NCBI RefSeq assembly: GCF_002892795.1
Contig: NZ_PJMC01000005.1
Location: 186,001-250,000 of the forward strand
Length of the DNA: 64,000 nt
Source: Arthrobacter sp. AFG20
GTDB taxonomy: Bacteria; Actinomycetota; Actinomycetes; Actinomycetales; Micrococcaceae
Direction: 5' to 3'
The notes under the pieces were generated by a model. The model was not told the origin of the DNA. It searched no databases and worked only from the letters and a program-made list of their open reading frames with translations. The translations under genes were made by a program, and so were the position numbers. Numbering within the stretch: position 1 is the stretch's first letter; each line of letters opens with the position of its first letter. Shown here one piece after another: positions 48,754 to 57,437 of this stretch.

Positions 48754-49782
48754 GTGGGTTTGGACTTTACGGCGATCGACTTCGAGACCGCCAACGGCTT
48801 CCGCGGTTCGCCGTGCGCCGTTGGCCTCACCAAGGTCCGCGGAGGCGTCATCGTCGAGGAGGTCTCGTGGCTGATGCGGCCGCCGGAAAACCACGACTCA
48901 TTCGACTACCACAACGTCCGCGTCCACGGCATCAGGCCCGAACAGGTGGCCGGCCGGCCCCGCTTCGGGGAGCTGTTCCCGGAGATCGGCGCTTTCATCG
49001 GCGGCGACATCCTCGCGGCCCACAACGCCGCCTTCGACCTCGGCGTGATCCGCTCCGGGCTGGAAGTCTCGGGGCTTCCCGGCCCCGCCTACGACTATGT
49101 GTGCACCGTGATGCTCTCCCGGCGCTGCTACTCCCTGGTTTCGAATTCCCTACCTTTTGCCGCCGAGGAGGCAGGCGTGCCCCTCGTGAACCACCACGAC
49201 GCGGCCGAGGACGCCAGGGCGTGCGCCGGCATCCTCATCGACATCGCGGGGCGCAACCGGGCCAACAGTATTGCCGAGCTCTACCTTTCACTGGGGCTGT
49301 CCATACCGCAACAGGCTGCGTTCGATCCGTCCGGCGGGGAGCTTTCCAAGGCGACCGTCTCAGCCCTCGCCGCCGCGGGCGGTGCCGGTGCTGACCGGGT
49401 GGTCCGGCCGTTCCGCAGCGGGTGGCCTGAGGAAGGGCCCAACCCCGAGCCCAATCCCGACGCCGAACCCGGGAATCCGCTGTTCGGTCAGACCGTCGTG
49501 TTCACCGGCCAGCTAGCCATGCCGCGGCCCGAGGCGAAGACCCGGTCCGCGGAACTGGGGGCGCGCCCGGAAAGCCGGGTCACTGCGCGGACCAATGTCC
49601 TGGTGGTCGGCGACGGCTTCGTGGCCGGCGACCTGCGCTCCGGCCGGCTCACCGGCAAGGCCAAACGGGTGCTGGAGCTGCACGACCGCGGTCAGGCCAT
49701 CGAGGTGATCTCCGAGGGCGAGTTCCTGCAGATGGTGGGCGGCGCGCCCGTACACGGCGCCTCTGCATACATGGCGCAATAA
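48754..49782 (+). CDS. DEDDh 3'-5' exonuclease fused to a BRCT domain
   Basis: 342 residues. N-terminal exonuclease of the DnaQ type (about 1-170): DFTAIDFETA (DxE), HNAAFDLGVI (D), HHDAAEDARACAGI (HxxxxD), so the active site is complete. A Pro/Glu linker (about 210-240) leads to a BRCT domain (about 243-335: NPLFGQTVVFTGQLAMPR, TNVLVVGDGF, ISEGEFLQMVGG). The combination suggests DNA repair or proofreading with a phosphoprotein or DNA-end binding module; no direct target is known. The end of the gene is duplicated 335 bp downstream. Confidence 0.9.
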   Translation: MGLDFTAIDFETANGFRGSPCAVGLTKVRGGVIVEEVSWLMRPPENHDSFDYHNVRVHGIRPEQVAGRPRFGELFPEIGAFIGGDILAAHNAAFDLGVIRSGLEVSGLPGPAYDYVCTVMLSRRCYSLVSNSLPFAAEEAGVPLVNHHDAAEDARACAGILIDIAGRNRANSIAELYLSLGLSIPQQAAFDPSGGELSKATVSALAAAGGAGADRVVRPFRSGWPEEGPNPEPNPDAEPGNPLFGQTVVFTGQLAMPRPEAKTRSAELGARPESRVTARTNVLVVGDGFVAGDLRSGRLTGKAKRVLELHDRGQAIEVISEGEFLQMVGGAPVHGASAYMAQ

Positions 49783-50128
49783 AGCTTCCCGGCTGCGCTA
49801 CCGACTGACTGGCCCTTCCTCACATCTTGCAGGTTTTCCTCAAACGCTCGATCACATCCTGTCGGCTTTCTTCAAACGCTTCCCCACCGCGCAGAAGCGC
49901 ATCGGGCAACCCGACCGGACCCTCGGAAGCGTCGCGGAAGAACCGCAACCCGGTATGCCCCGGCTTCAAGTGAGGAAGGGTCGCACCAAAGGGGACGGGA
50001 CCTGAGGAAGGGTCGCACCAAAGGCGACAGGACGTGAGGAAGGGTCGCGGAAGAACCGACATGATCTGAGGGAGCGTCCCGAAACGCATGGGTCGCAGCC
50101 TACACATGGCGCAATAAAGCTTCCCGGC
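49769..50128. repeat. 335-bp segment of 32-bp repeats bounded by 25-bp direct repeats
   Basis: An identical 25-bp sequence (starting ACATGGCGCAATAAAGC) occurs at 49769-49793 and 50104-50128; the first copy includes the exonuclease stop codon. Between them lie four direct 32-bp units (49971-50002, 50003-50034, 50035-50066, 50067-50098; TGAGGAAGGGTCGC-type) and two related units in the opposite orientation (49821-49852 and 49853-49884), plus a degenerate one at 49923-49954. There is no transposase. This explains most of the 374-bp gap before the DUF4395 gene; the short minus frames here are not credible genes. Confidence 0.9.
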
Positions 50129-50144
50129 GCCGCCGCCACTCTCC

Positions 50145-50150
50145 TAGCCT
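50145..50150 (+). promoter_or_regulatory. -10 hexamer for the DUF4395 gene (leaderless)
   Basis: TAGCCT ends 6 nt before ATG 50157; no Shine-Dalgarno. Confidence 0.45.
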
Positions 50151-50156
50151 TGCCCC

Positions 50157-50726
50157 ATGGGCAAATTGGGCAAACTAGGCAAATTGGGCACACCGGGCGA
50201 ACTGGTCAAGGTTGGCAGTCGGGGCAAACCGCGCAGTCAGGGCGGGCCGGGGTCCGTCTTCGCCTTTCCCAACCCGGTCAACGAATACGCGGCCCGCATC
50301 ACCGCCGGGCTGGTGGTCCTGCTGGCTGCCGCGACGCTGCTCACCGGCTTCGGCTGGGGCCTGGCGGTCATTGCCGCCGGCTTTTGGCTGCGTGTGCTGT
50401 TCGGGCCGAGAATCTCACCGCTCGCCCTGCTTTCTGTCAGGGTCCTCACTCCGCGGCTGGGACGGGTCAAGCTGGTGCCCGGGCCGCCCAAGCGTTTCGC
50501 CCAAGGCATCGGCGCCGCGATGTCCACGGCGGCCGCCGTCCTGCTGGCCGCCGGCCTGGCCCCCGCCGCCTGGATTTTGCTGGCCGTGCTGATCGTTGCC
50601 GCCTCGCTGGAAGCCTTCGCCGGGTTCTGCCTCGGCTGTGCCATCTTTGGCCTGCTGCAGCGCCGAGGCCTCATTCCCGAGGATATCTGCGAGGCCTGCA
50701 ACAACATTCCGCTCAGGCAGACGTGA
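50157..50726 (+). CDS. DUF4395 family membrane protein
   Basis: 189 residues. The N-terminus is repetitive (MGKLGKLGKLGTPGELVKVG, encoded by near-identical 9-bp units). It is followed by NPVNEYAARITAGL and four membrane helices, then FCLGCAIFG and CEACNNIPLRQ at the C-terminus. The CxxC pairs are typical of DUF4395, a family often found with thiosulfate or redox genes; function unknown. Its 3' end overlaps the convergent ADP-ribosylglycohydrolase gene by 14 bp. Confidence 0.88.
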   Translation: MGKLGKLGKLGTPGELVKVGSRGKPRSQGGPGSVFAFPNPVNEYAARITAGLVVLLAAATLLTGFGWGLAVIAAGFWLRVLFGPRISPLALLSVRVLTPRLGRVKLVPGPPKRFAQGIGAAMSTAAAVLLAAGLAPAAWILLAVLIVAASLEAFAGFCLGCAIFGLLQRRGLIPEDICEACNNIPLRQT

Positions 50727-51807
50727 CGGCAACCAGTTGCCCGGCCATGCCTCGGATCACCTCGGGGGCCTCAAGGGCTTCCAGCCAGTCCGCGGGCAGG
50801 CAGGCCGTGCCGTAGTACGCGCCCAGGATGTTGCCTGCGATGGACCCGGTGGAGTCGCTGTCGCCGCTGTGGTTGATGGCCACGGCGATGGCGGCCTTGA
50901 AATGGTCCGCCGGATCAGGCGCGCCATCTCCCTCTGATGGGGTGGCAGTCGCGAGGACCGCATAAAGTCCGACGGCGAGAGCCTCCTCTGCCACCCAGCC
51001 TTCACCGAGTTCACGGACCAGTTCCTCCGGGCTGAGCACGGTACCGGGTCCGGCCTGGCCGGCGAGACGGATTGCGGCCTCCAGCCGCTCATGGAGTTCA
51101 GGTGCTGCCTCCGGATCAGCCAGCACATGGGCGAGGGCTGCCTGCGCTGCCTCCGGCAGGCTGCCGCCCTGCACCAGCGAATGGATGAGCAGGCTGAAAA
51201 CACCCGCGCTCTGCCGGGCCGAAGGATGCCCGTGCGTGAGTGAGGCCGCGTCGGCGCTCAACTTGTACACAGAATCTGCCGGGATGTGCGGAACCAGGCC
51301 GAAGGGCGCCGAGCGCATCACGGTTCCGCAGCCCTTCGATTCGGGATTGACCGGGCGAAAGACCGTTCCCATTTCGCCGGTGGCCAGCCCGCTCAGGCAC
51401 GCCTTGCCAGGTGCCCGGCGGTGCCGCAGCACCTCTTGGCCGTCAATCCACCGGGGATGCGGCCGCGGCGCTGATTCGGGAACGGGCACGCCCTGTGTCT
51501 CCAGCCAGCGCAGGTAGGCAAGCCAGACGCAGGCGTTGGCGTCGGCACCGACCCCGGAGTTTGCCCATTCCAGGGCCTCGACGATGCCGTCGACCGTGTA
51601 CAGCGTCATCTGGGTGTCGTCCGAGAAGTGGGCCCCGCCGTCGAGCGCGGAAAAATCCCGGAGCCCGGCGGCGCCGAAACGGCGCCGGATCTCGTCGATG
51701 GGATCGAACTCGACGGCGTAGCCGAGCGAGTCGCCCAGGGCGCCGCCGAGCAGGCAGCCATGGATGCGGGACTCGGGGGACGGAACGGTGCCCGGAACAT
51801 TGCTCAT
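50713..51807 (-). CDS. ADP-ribosylglycohydrolase family protein
   Basis: 364 residues. DraG/ARH-type fold. Metal-binding motifs are intact: GALGDSLGYAVEFDP near the N-terminus, HFSDDTQMTLYTVDGI, and the C-terminal NHSGDSDSTGSIAGNILGAYYG. Hence it should hydrolyse ADP-ribosyl bonds or related substrates; target unknown, and no ADP-ribosyltransferase is seen nearby. The start is set at ATG 51807, with TAAATT 7 nt upstream; the longer frame to 51912 lacks family similarity. Confidence 0.91.
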   Translation of the reverse strand: MSNVPGTVPSPESRIHGCLLGGALGDSLGYAVEFDPIDEIRRRFGAAGLRDFSALDGGAHFSDDTQMTLYTVDGIVEALEWANSGVGADANACVWLAYLRWLETQGVPVPESAPRPHPRWIDGQEVLRHRRAPGKACLSGLATGEMGTVFRPVNPESKGCGTVMRSAPFGLVPHIPADSVYKLSADAASLTHGHPSARQSAGVFSLLIHSLVQGGSLPEAAQAALAHVLADPEAAPELHERLEAAIRLAGQAGPGTVLSPEELVRELGEGWVAEEALAVGLYAVLATATPSEGDGAPDPADHFKAAIAVAINHSGDSDSTGSIAGNILGAYYGTACLPADWLEALEAPEVIRGMAGQLVAVTSA

Positions 51808-51814
51808 GCAGGCA

Positions 51815-51820
51815 AATTTA
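51815..51820 (-). promoter_or_regulatory. -10 hexamer for the ADP-ribosylglycohydrolase (leaderless)
   Basis: TAAATT on the minus strand ends 7 nt before ATG 51807. Confidence 0.5.
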
Positions 51821-52039
51821 CCTGCCCGCCGGAGCTGTCCCGGCCCTGTGATTCTGGATGCCGCGGTGTTGACCCTGTGGCCCCGCACCGTGCTGTGACG
51901 TCGCACTCGCAATGCCGGGGGTCCGGGCGCCGGACGATAAGCTCGGATTCAGCAACCGTCCAGACTTTGCTGCCAGACTGCTGGGGCCGGCTCCCGGAGC
52001 GAGCGGCATTCCCCGCTGACAGAAACTAAAGGATTCCCC

Positions 52040-52981
52040 ATGAGCACCCCTGTGTCCGTCCCCCCGACCGATGACCGGCATTCCGCCGGAGACAACGGAC
52101 TCCGGCCCGGACTCCTGTCCAGGCTCGGAGCGGAGGCCTTCGGAACGCTCTTTCTGGTGGTCGCCGGGCTGGGCGTGCCGCTCTTCACCCTGCCGCAGTC
52201 AAACCCGCTGCCCGGCGCTCTCGCCGGAGGCCTTGCCGTGACGGCGGCGATGCTGGCCTTCGCTTACATCTCTGGCGGCCACTTCAACCCCGCCATCACC
52301 CTGGGCAACCTCGTCGCGGGCAGGATCGGCATCGCCGCCGCGGCGGCCTACATCGGCGCGCAGCTGGTCGGCGCTGCGGCAGGCGCGCTCGCCTTGTTCG
52401 GCATCCTCCGCACGGTGCCCAACATCTCCGACGCGCGCACGGCCTTCGACACCGTCACCGCCGGCTTCGGCGAGCACTCCGTGATCCAGACGTCGATGGC
52501 CGGCGTGCTGCTCGTGGAAGTGCTGGGAGCAGCCCTCCTTGTCGCCGTGTTCCTTGGCATGACGGCCCGCCGCAACAAGCACGCGGCCGCCGCGCCCTTC
52601 GCCGTCGGGCTGGCATTTGCCGTGCTGCTGCAGCTGGGCCAGGCCCTTGGCAACGCGCCCTTCAATCCAGCCCGGGCCACCGCCTCTGCGCTCTTCAGCA
52701 GCAGCTGGGCGCTGGAGCAGCTGTGGCTGTTCTGGGTGGCCCCGATCGTCGGTGCCGGCATCGCAGGGCTTGTTTTCCGCGGGTTCGCCGACGCCCAGGG
52801 CCGCAGTGCCACCGCCGCGGACCACGCCGACGACGCCGCCGATCCCGAGTCTGACCTCGGGGACGACTTCGACGGCGCCTCGGACCAGGAAGCAGTCGAA
52901 AAGCCCGCGGCCGCAGCGCCTGGTGCAGGCGGCGACGACGCGCGCGACTTCTTCGACGGACCCCGCAGCAAGGAGTCCTGA
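52040..52981 (+). CDS. MIP family aquaporin
   Basis: 313 residues. Six membrane helices with both NPA boxes: SGGHFNPAITLGN in the first half and GNAPFNPARATAS in the second, whose arginine forms the selectivity filter. This pattern fits water-selective AqpZ-like channels more than glycerol facilitators; that is inference. A long acidic C-terminal tail (about 255-313, rich in Asp, Ala, Glu) is predicted cytoplasmic and disordered, and is unusual in length. ATG 52040 with AAAGGA 7 nt upstream. Confidence 0.92.
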   Translation: MSTPVSVPPTDDRHSAGDNGLRPGLLSRLGAEAFGTLFLVVAGLGVPLFTLPQSNPLPGALAGGLAVTAAMLAFAYISGGHFNPAITLGNLVAGRIGIAAAAAYIGAQLVGAAAGALALFGILRTVPNISDARTAFDTVTAGFGEHSVIQTSMAGVLLVEVLGAALLVAVFLGMTARRNKHAAAAPFAVGLAFAVLLQLGQALGNAPFNPARATASALFSSSWALEQLWLFWVAPIVGAGIAGLVFRGFADAQGRSATAADHADDAADPESDLGDDFDGASDQEAVEKPAAAAPGAGGDDARDFFDGPRSKES

Positions 52982-53024
52982 CGCGCCGAGGCGCAGGGTC
53001 GGCTATTTTGTCGGTGCCCGCGTC

Positions 53025-53030
53025 TAGCTT
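53025..53030 (+). promoter_or_regulatory. -10 hexamer for sbcD (leaderless)
   Basis: TAGCTT ends 6 nt before ATG 53037. This favours the second of two in-frame ATGs (53031 and 53037). Confidence 0.45.
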
Positions 53031-53036
53031 ATGAAT

Positions 53037-54209
53037 ATGCGGTTATTGCACACTTCCGACTGGCATCTGGGCCGGTCCTTCCACGGCGTCGGCATGCTGG
53101 ACGCGCAGCACGCCTTTGTCGACCAGTTGGTTGCCCGTGTCAGGGAACTCTCCGTCGACGTCGTGCTGATCGCCGGCGACGTCTACGACAGGGCCCTGCC
53201 CGGCGTTGATGTGGTTAACCTCCTGGACGATGCACTGGTTCGGCTGACCGGGGCAGGCGCACAGGTGGTGCTGACCAGCGGAAACCACGACTCCGCCATC
53301 CGGCTCGGCTTCGCCTCCCGGCTTCTGGAGAAGGGCGGTGTTCACCTGCGCACCCGCCTGCAGGAGCTGGATGTCCCCGTCCTGCTGCCACTCGGTGTCA
53401 CGGGGACCGATTCGGTACTGGCCATCTATGGCATCCCTTGGCTCGAACCCCGGCTGGTCGCCGAGCAACTTGGAGTGGACAGCGCCAGCCACTTCGAAGT
53501 CACCCGTGCCGCCACGGAACGCATCAGGGCCGACGTCGCCACGCGCAGCCAATCCCGGACGGTCCTTTCCGTTGTGCTGGCCCACACCTTCGCCAGCGGT
53601 GGCATCAGCTCGGACAGCGAACGCGACATCAGCATCGGGGGAGTGGGTGCCGTGCCACTGGACCTGTTTGACGGCTTCAGCTACACGGCACTTGGGCATC
53701 TGCACGGCCGGCAGGCCCTCTCTGGCGAAGTTCGGTATTCGGGCTCACCACTGGCCTACTCGTTCTCCGAAGCAAAGCACCAGAAGGGCGGCTGGCTCAT
53801 TGACGTTGACGAGTCCGGGGTCACCGCCGTGGAGGAAATCTTCTGGGACGCGCCGCGGAAACTTGCCGTCCTCCGGGGGACACTCGACGGGCTGCTGGAG
53901 TCCCCGGAGCACGCCTGGGCCGAGCAAGCGTACTGCCAGGTGACCCTGACGGACGCCCAGCGGCCTGCCCAGGCCATGGAGCGGCTGCGTGCCAGGTTCC
54001 CGGACACGCTTGTCCTCAGTTTCGAGCCGGAGGGGGCACCCGCCGCCTCGAGGGCGAGCTACAGCAGCCGGCTGGCGGAGGCGGAGGATGACCTCGCCGT
54101 CTGCTGCGGATTCCTGGAACACGTCCGCGGCCGGGAGCCGGACACGGCGGAACAGACCGCCCTCACCGAAGCCTTGGAGAACGTGCGCCTGCAGGAGGCA
54201 TCACTGTGA
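53037..54209 (+). CDS. sbcD: Exonuclease SbcD (Mre11-like)
   Basis: 390 residues. Nuclease subunit of SbcCD, which cuts hairpins and processes DNA ends. Calcineurin-type metal motifs: MRLLHTSDWHLGRSFHG, VLIAGDVYDRALP, LTSGNHDSAIRL, VLAHTFASGG and ALGHLHGRQAL. ATG 53037 is chosen over 53031 from the promoter position. The stop overlaps the sbcC GTG by 4 bp, giving coupled synthesis of the complex. Confidence 0.95.
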   Translation: MRLLHTSDWHLGRSFHGVGMLDAQHAFVDQLVARVRELSVDVVLIAGDVYDRALPGVDVVNLLDDALVRLTGAGAQVVLTSGNHDSAIRLGFASRLLEKGGVHLRTRLQELDVPVLLPLGVTGTDSVLAIYGIPWLEPRLVAEQLGVDSASHFEVTRAATERIRADVATRSQSRTVLSVVLAHTFASGGISSDSERDISIGGVGAVPLDLFDGFSYTALGHLHGRQALSGEVRYSGSPLAYSFSEAKHQKGGWLIDVDESGVTAVEEIFWDAPRKLAVLRGTLDGLLESPEHAWAEQAYCQVTLTDAQRPAQAMERLRARFPDTLVLSFEPEGAPAASRASYSSRLAEAEDDLAVCCGFLEHVRGREPDTAEQTALTEALENVRLQEASL

Positions 54210-57200
54210 GGATCCACCGTCTGGAAATCTCAGCATTCGGGCCGTTTGCCGGAACCGAGGAAATCGATTTTGACCGGCTGAGCGCCCAAGGGCTGTTCCT
54301 GCTCAATGGGCCAACCGGCGCCGGCAAGACCAGCGTGCTGGATGCCATATGCTATGCCCTCTACGGGTCCGTGCCGGGCGCACGGCAGGACGGCAAAAGA
54401 CTGCGCAGCGACCATGCGCACCAGGCCGCCGAACCCCGTGTGACCTGTGAATTCACGGCTCGGGGCAGGCATTTTGAGGTTACCCGCTCACCGGCCTGGG
54501 ACAAGCCCAGCGCCCGCGGACGGAACGGGTTCACCACGCAGCAGGCCAAGACGCTGCTGCGTGAACGTGTGGCAGGTGAGTGGCTGGAAAAGTCTGGCCG
54601 GAACGACGAAGCGGGGGCGGAGATCACCGCGCTCCTCGGCATGGATCGGGAGCAGTTCACCCGCGTGGTTCTGCTCCCCCAGGGGGACTTCGCCGCGTTC
54701 CTCCGGTCCAAGGCTTCGGACCGCCTCGACCTGCTGCAGAAGCTCTTCGGAACCGAACGGTTCGAGGCGGTGGAGCGGGAGCTTGCGGTACAGGCCGCCG
54801 TGGCGGTGAGTGAAGTAGCCGATCTTGAGGGCAGGTTGGGCATGCTGGTGGCGAGGGCCTGGGCGGAGGTGACGGCTCTCGAGGTCGACCCCGACGCGGC
54901 GCCTGAACCTGCCGGCGGTCCCGAACTGCTGTCATGGCTGGAGTCTGCCGCCTCGGAGCGTGCCTCGGCCCTGGCCGGGGATGCAGAATCCGCCGAGGAG
55001 CGGCGCCGCGGGTGCACGGAGCGGCTCGAAGCGGAGCTGGCCAGGGAGGGAAGGCGCCTGAAGCTTGCTGCTGCCCTGCGCCGGAGGGCAGACGCAGAGG
55101 CCGCCGCCCCTGGGCTGACCAGCGCGGGAGCCGCGCTTGACCTGCACCGGAAGGCCGAGCTCCTGGGTGGGCAGCTGAAGGCCGTGACCGCCGCCGAGGT
55201 CCTGTTTGCCCGGGCGGAAAAAGCCTTGGACCTCGCCAGCGCCGGCGTGCGGGAGGCCGCGGGCTCGAGCTCCGAACTGGCAGTTATGGAACACGGCACT
55301 GCGGAACACGGCACTGCGGAATACGGCACTGCGGAACACAGCGCCGTCACCCGACACCCCGGCGTCGATGTGGCCGCGGAGCTTTCGCGGCTGCGGGCGT
55401 TGGCCGCTGTGATCGGCGAACGCCTTGCCGATGAGGAGCAGCTGGGTCGCCTGCACGCACGGGCCGCCGGGCTCGCACAGCGGCGGCAGGAACTCACCCG
55501 TACCGGAAATGACCACGCCGTCCGGCTGCTTTCCCTCCGCACCGAGATGGAGGCACTGCGTGCAGCCCTGCAGCCGCTTGAACAGCTGGCAGGGGAATCT
55601 GTGCTGCGCACCAAGGAAGCGGCGGCCGCCGACGAGCTGGTGGACGTTGTCAGGCGCTACGGCATTGCTGCGGCCGGGTGCGCTGCCGTCGCCGAGCGGC
55701 ACCTCAAAGGCCGGGAACAGCACCAGGAACTGCGCCGGCTATGGCTGGACATCCGCGAGGAACGCCTGTCCAATGCGGCGGCCGAATTGGCTTCGCGCCT
55801 GGAACGCGGGGCGCCCTGTCCCGTCTGCGGGAGCCCGGAGCACCCCGAGCCGGTTCCCGCCGGGGACTCCGTCCTCGGGCTTGCCGAGAAAGAGGAACAG
55901 GCCAATGAGCGCAGTGAGGCGGCTGAGAGGGCGTTGTCTGCACTGGAGGCGGAGCTCTCCGAGGCCAGGCAGCTGGTCGCCGTTCTCGCAGGCCAGGACG
56001 GCGACACCGATCCCGCCGAAGCGGCGGAAGCCGCCCGGGCAGCCCGGGAAGCTGCTGCCGAGGCGGCCGCGGCCGTAGCGGAACTGGAAGCGAGCAGGAG
56101 CCGGCAGGAGGAACTGGCTGAGCTCATCGACGCCACGGAGCAGGTGCGCGTGGACGTGCTGTCGCAGTTGGCGCAAACAGAATCCGCCCTGACCGAAATC
56201 GAAGGGCAGTCCGACGCCCTGGAATCGTCGCTCGAAACGCTTCGTGCCGGCCACGCCAGCCTCGCTCTCCGCAGCGACGCCATCGCCCAGCTTGTCGGCA
56301 TTCTCGAACAGGCTGACGCCGCCCGGTCGCAGCTGGATCAGGCTGCGGCCCGGCTGGCAGAGGCACGGACCGGGCTGGACCGCGCTCTTCCCGAGGCCGG
56401 ATTCGCCTCGGCCGCTGAGGCCCGCCAGGCCCTGCTGCCGGGGGCGGAGGCGGCGAGGCTGGAGTCCGCCGTCCAGTCCGGGCGCGACGAGGAGGTACGG
56501 CTGGAGGAACTGTTCGCCAGCGAAGAGCTCGTTGTCGCAGCAAAGGAACAGACCGCCAGGGACGACGAAAGCGGCTCCGCGACCACCCCAGCGGACCTGG
56601 ACCTGCTGCGCACCGAAGCCGAACTTGCTGCCCGGGCAGCAAAGGACATCGAATTGGCGGCGGGCATGGCGCGGCAGGCCGCCAAGAGCCTGGGACGCCT
56701 CCGTAAGGAGTACGGGGAGCTCGCTGAATCCGGCCGGGAGCCCCGGGAACACGCCGAAGTTTTGAAAGGCCTCGCCGAAGCGGCCCGCGGCTCGGGCGAC
56801 AACAGCTACCGCATGAGCCTTAACGCGTACGTCCTGGCGGCACGGCTCGAACAGGTCGCCATTGCCGCGTCGGAAAGGCTCGTCGCCATGAGCGACGGCC
56901 GCTACACCCTGCAGCACTCTGATGCCAGGGCAGCCCGGAACGCCAAGTCCGGGCTGGGGCTGGAAGTCGTGGACGAGTGGACCGGCCGCCGCCGGGACAC
57001 CTCGACCCTCTCCGGCGGGGAATCCTTCATGGCCTCGCTGTCGCTGGCCCTGGGCCTCGCGGACGTGGTGCAGCAGGAAGCCGGCGGTGTTGACATTGAA
57101 ACGCTGTTCGTCGACGAGGGCTTCGGCAGCCTCGACGAGCAGGCACTGGAGCAGGTCATGGATGCGTTGGAGGGCCTCCGCGACGGGGGCCGCGTGGTCG

Positions 57201-57313
57201 GCCTCGTGAGCCACGTCGGGGAGATGAAGCAGCGCATCGGCAGCCAGCTCCAGGTGGTGAAGCAGCGGAACGGCTCCACGGTGCACATCGTTGATGCGCT
57301 CGTAACGGTCTAA
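54206..57313 (+). CDS. sbcC: Exonuclease SbcC (Rad50-like ATPase)
   Basis: 1035 residues. Walker A GPTGAGKTSVLDAICYALYG near residues 35-54, long coiled coils, a zinc hook CPVC near 537-540, signature LSGGESFMASLSLALGLADV near 935, and Walker B LFVDEGFGSLD near 968. Tethers DNA and drives SbcD nuclease. In the first coil, about residues 362-380, three copies of EHGTA/EYGTA interrupt the coil. The nuclease partner sbcD is directly upstream. Confidence 0.96.
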   Translation: MRIHRLEISAFGPFAGTEEIDFDRLSAQGLFLLNGPTGAGKTSVLDAICYALYGSVPGARQDGKRLRSDHAHQAAEPRVTCEFTARGRHFEVTRSPAWDKPSARGRNGFTTQQAKTLLRERVAGEWLEKSGRNDEAGAEITALLGMDREQFTRVVLLPQGDFAAFLRSKASDRLDLLQKLFGTERFEAVERELAVQAAVAVSEVADLEGRLGMLVARAWAEVTALEVDPDAAPEPAGGPELLSWLESAASERASALAGDAESAEERRRGCTERLEAELAREGRRLKLAAALRRRADAEAAAPGLTSAGAALDLHRKAELLGGQLKAVTAAEVLFARAEKALDLASAGVREAAGSSSELAVMEHGTAEHGTAEYGTAEHSAVTRHPGVDVAAELSRLRALAAVIGERLADEEQLGRLHARAAGLAQRRQELTRTGNDHAVRLLSLRTEMEALRAALQPLEQLAGESVLRTKEAAAADELVDVVRRYGIAAAGCAAVAERHLKGREQHQELRRLWLDIREERLSNAAAELASRLERGAPCPVCGSPEHPEPVPAGDSVLGLAEKEEQANERSEAAERALSALEAELSEARQLVAVLAGQDGDTDPAEAAEAARAAREAAAEAAAAVAELEASRSRQEELAELIDATEQVRVDVLSQLAQTESALTEIEGQSDALESSLETLRAGHASLALRSDAIAQLVGILEQADAARSQLDQAAARLAEARTGLDRALPEAGFASAAEARQALLPGAEAARLESAVQSGRDEEVRLEELFASEELVVAAKEQTARDDESGSATTPADLDLLRTEAELAARAAKDIELAAGMARQAAKSLGRLRKEYGELAESGREPREHAEVLKGLAEAARGSGDNSYRMSLNAYVLAARLEQVAIAASERLVAMSDGRYTLQHSDARAARNAKSGLGLEVVDEWTGRRRDTSTLSGGESFMASLSLALGLADVVQQEAGGVDIETLFVDEGFGSLDEQALEQVMDALEGLRDGGRVVGLVSHVGEMKQRIGSQLQVVKQRNGSTVHIVDALVTV
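55289..55345 (+). repeat. 15-bp tandem repeat inside sbcC
   Basis: GAACACGGCACTGCG occurs three times in a row (the third with TAC for CAC) plus a partial fourth, coding EHGTA-EHGTA-EYGTA-EHSA. It is in frame and lies in the ascending coiled coil. Confidence 0.9.
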
Positions 57314-57437
57314 CCCCAGTGATGCCGCCGTCGGGACTTCCGCGTCCCGTATCACGTGTCCAGTACCATGGGACTGTTACCGGGTTCAGCGCATCGGGAG
57401 GAGGGACGATGCGCACGGACTGAACGAGCCCGCATAT

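Noticed and set aside
49971..50098. CRISPR-like array of 32-bp repeats
   Set aside because: Units are directly adjacent with no spacers and no cas genes nearby.
49820..50107. 95-codon minus-strand frame in the 32-bp repeat region
   Set aside because: It is made almost entirely of the repeat units and flanking duplication; the protein is low-quality and without a start signal.
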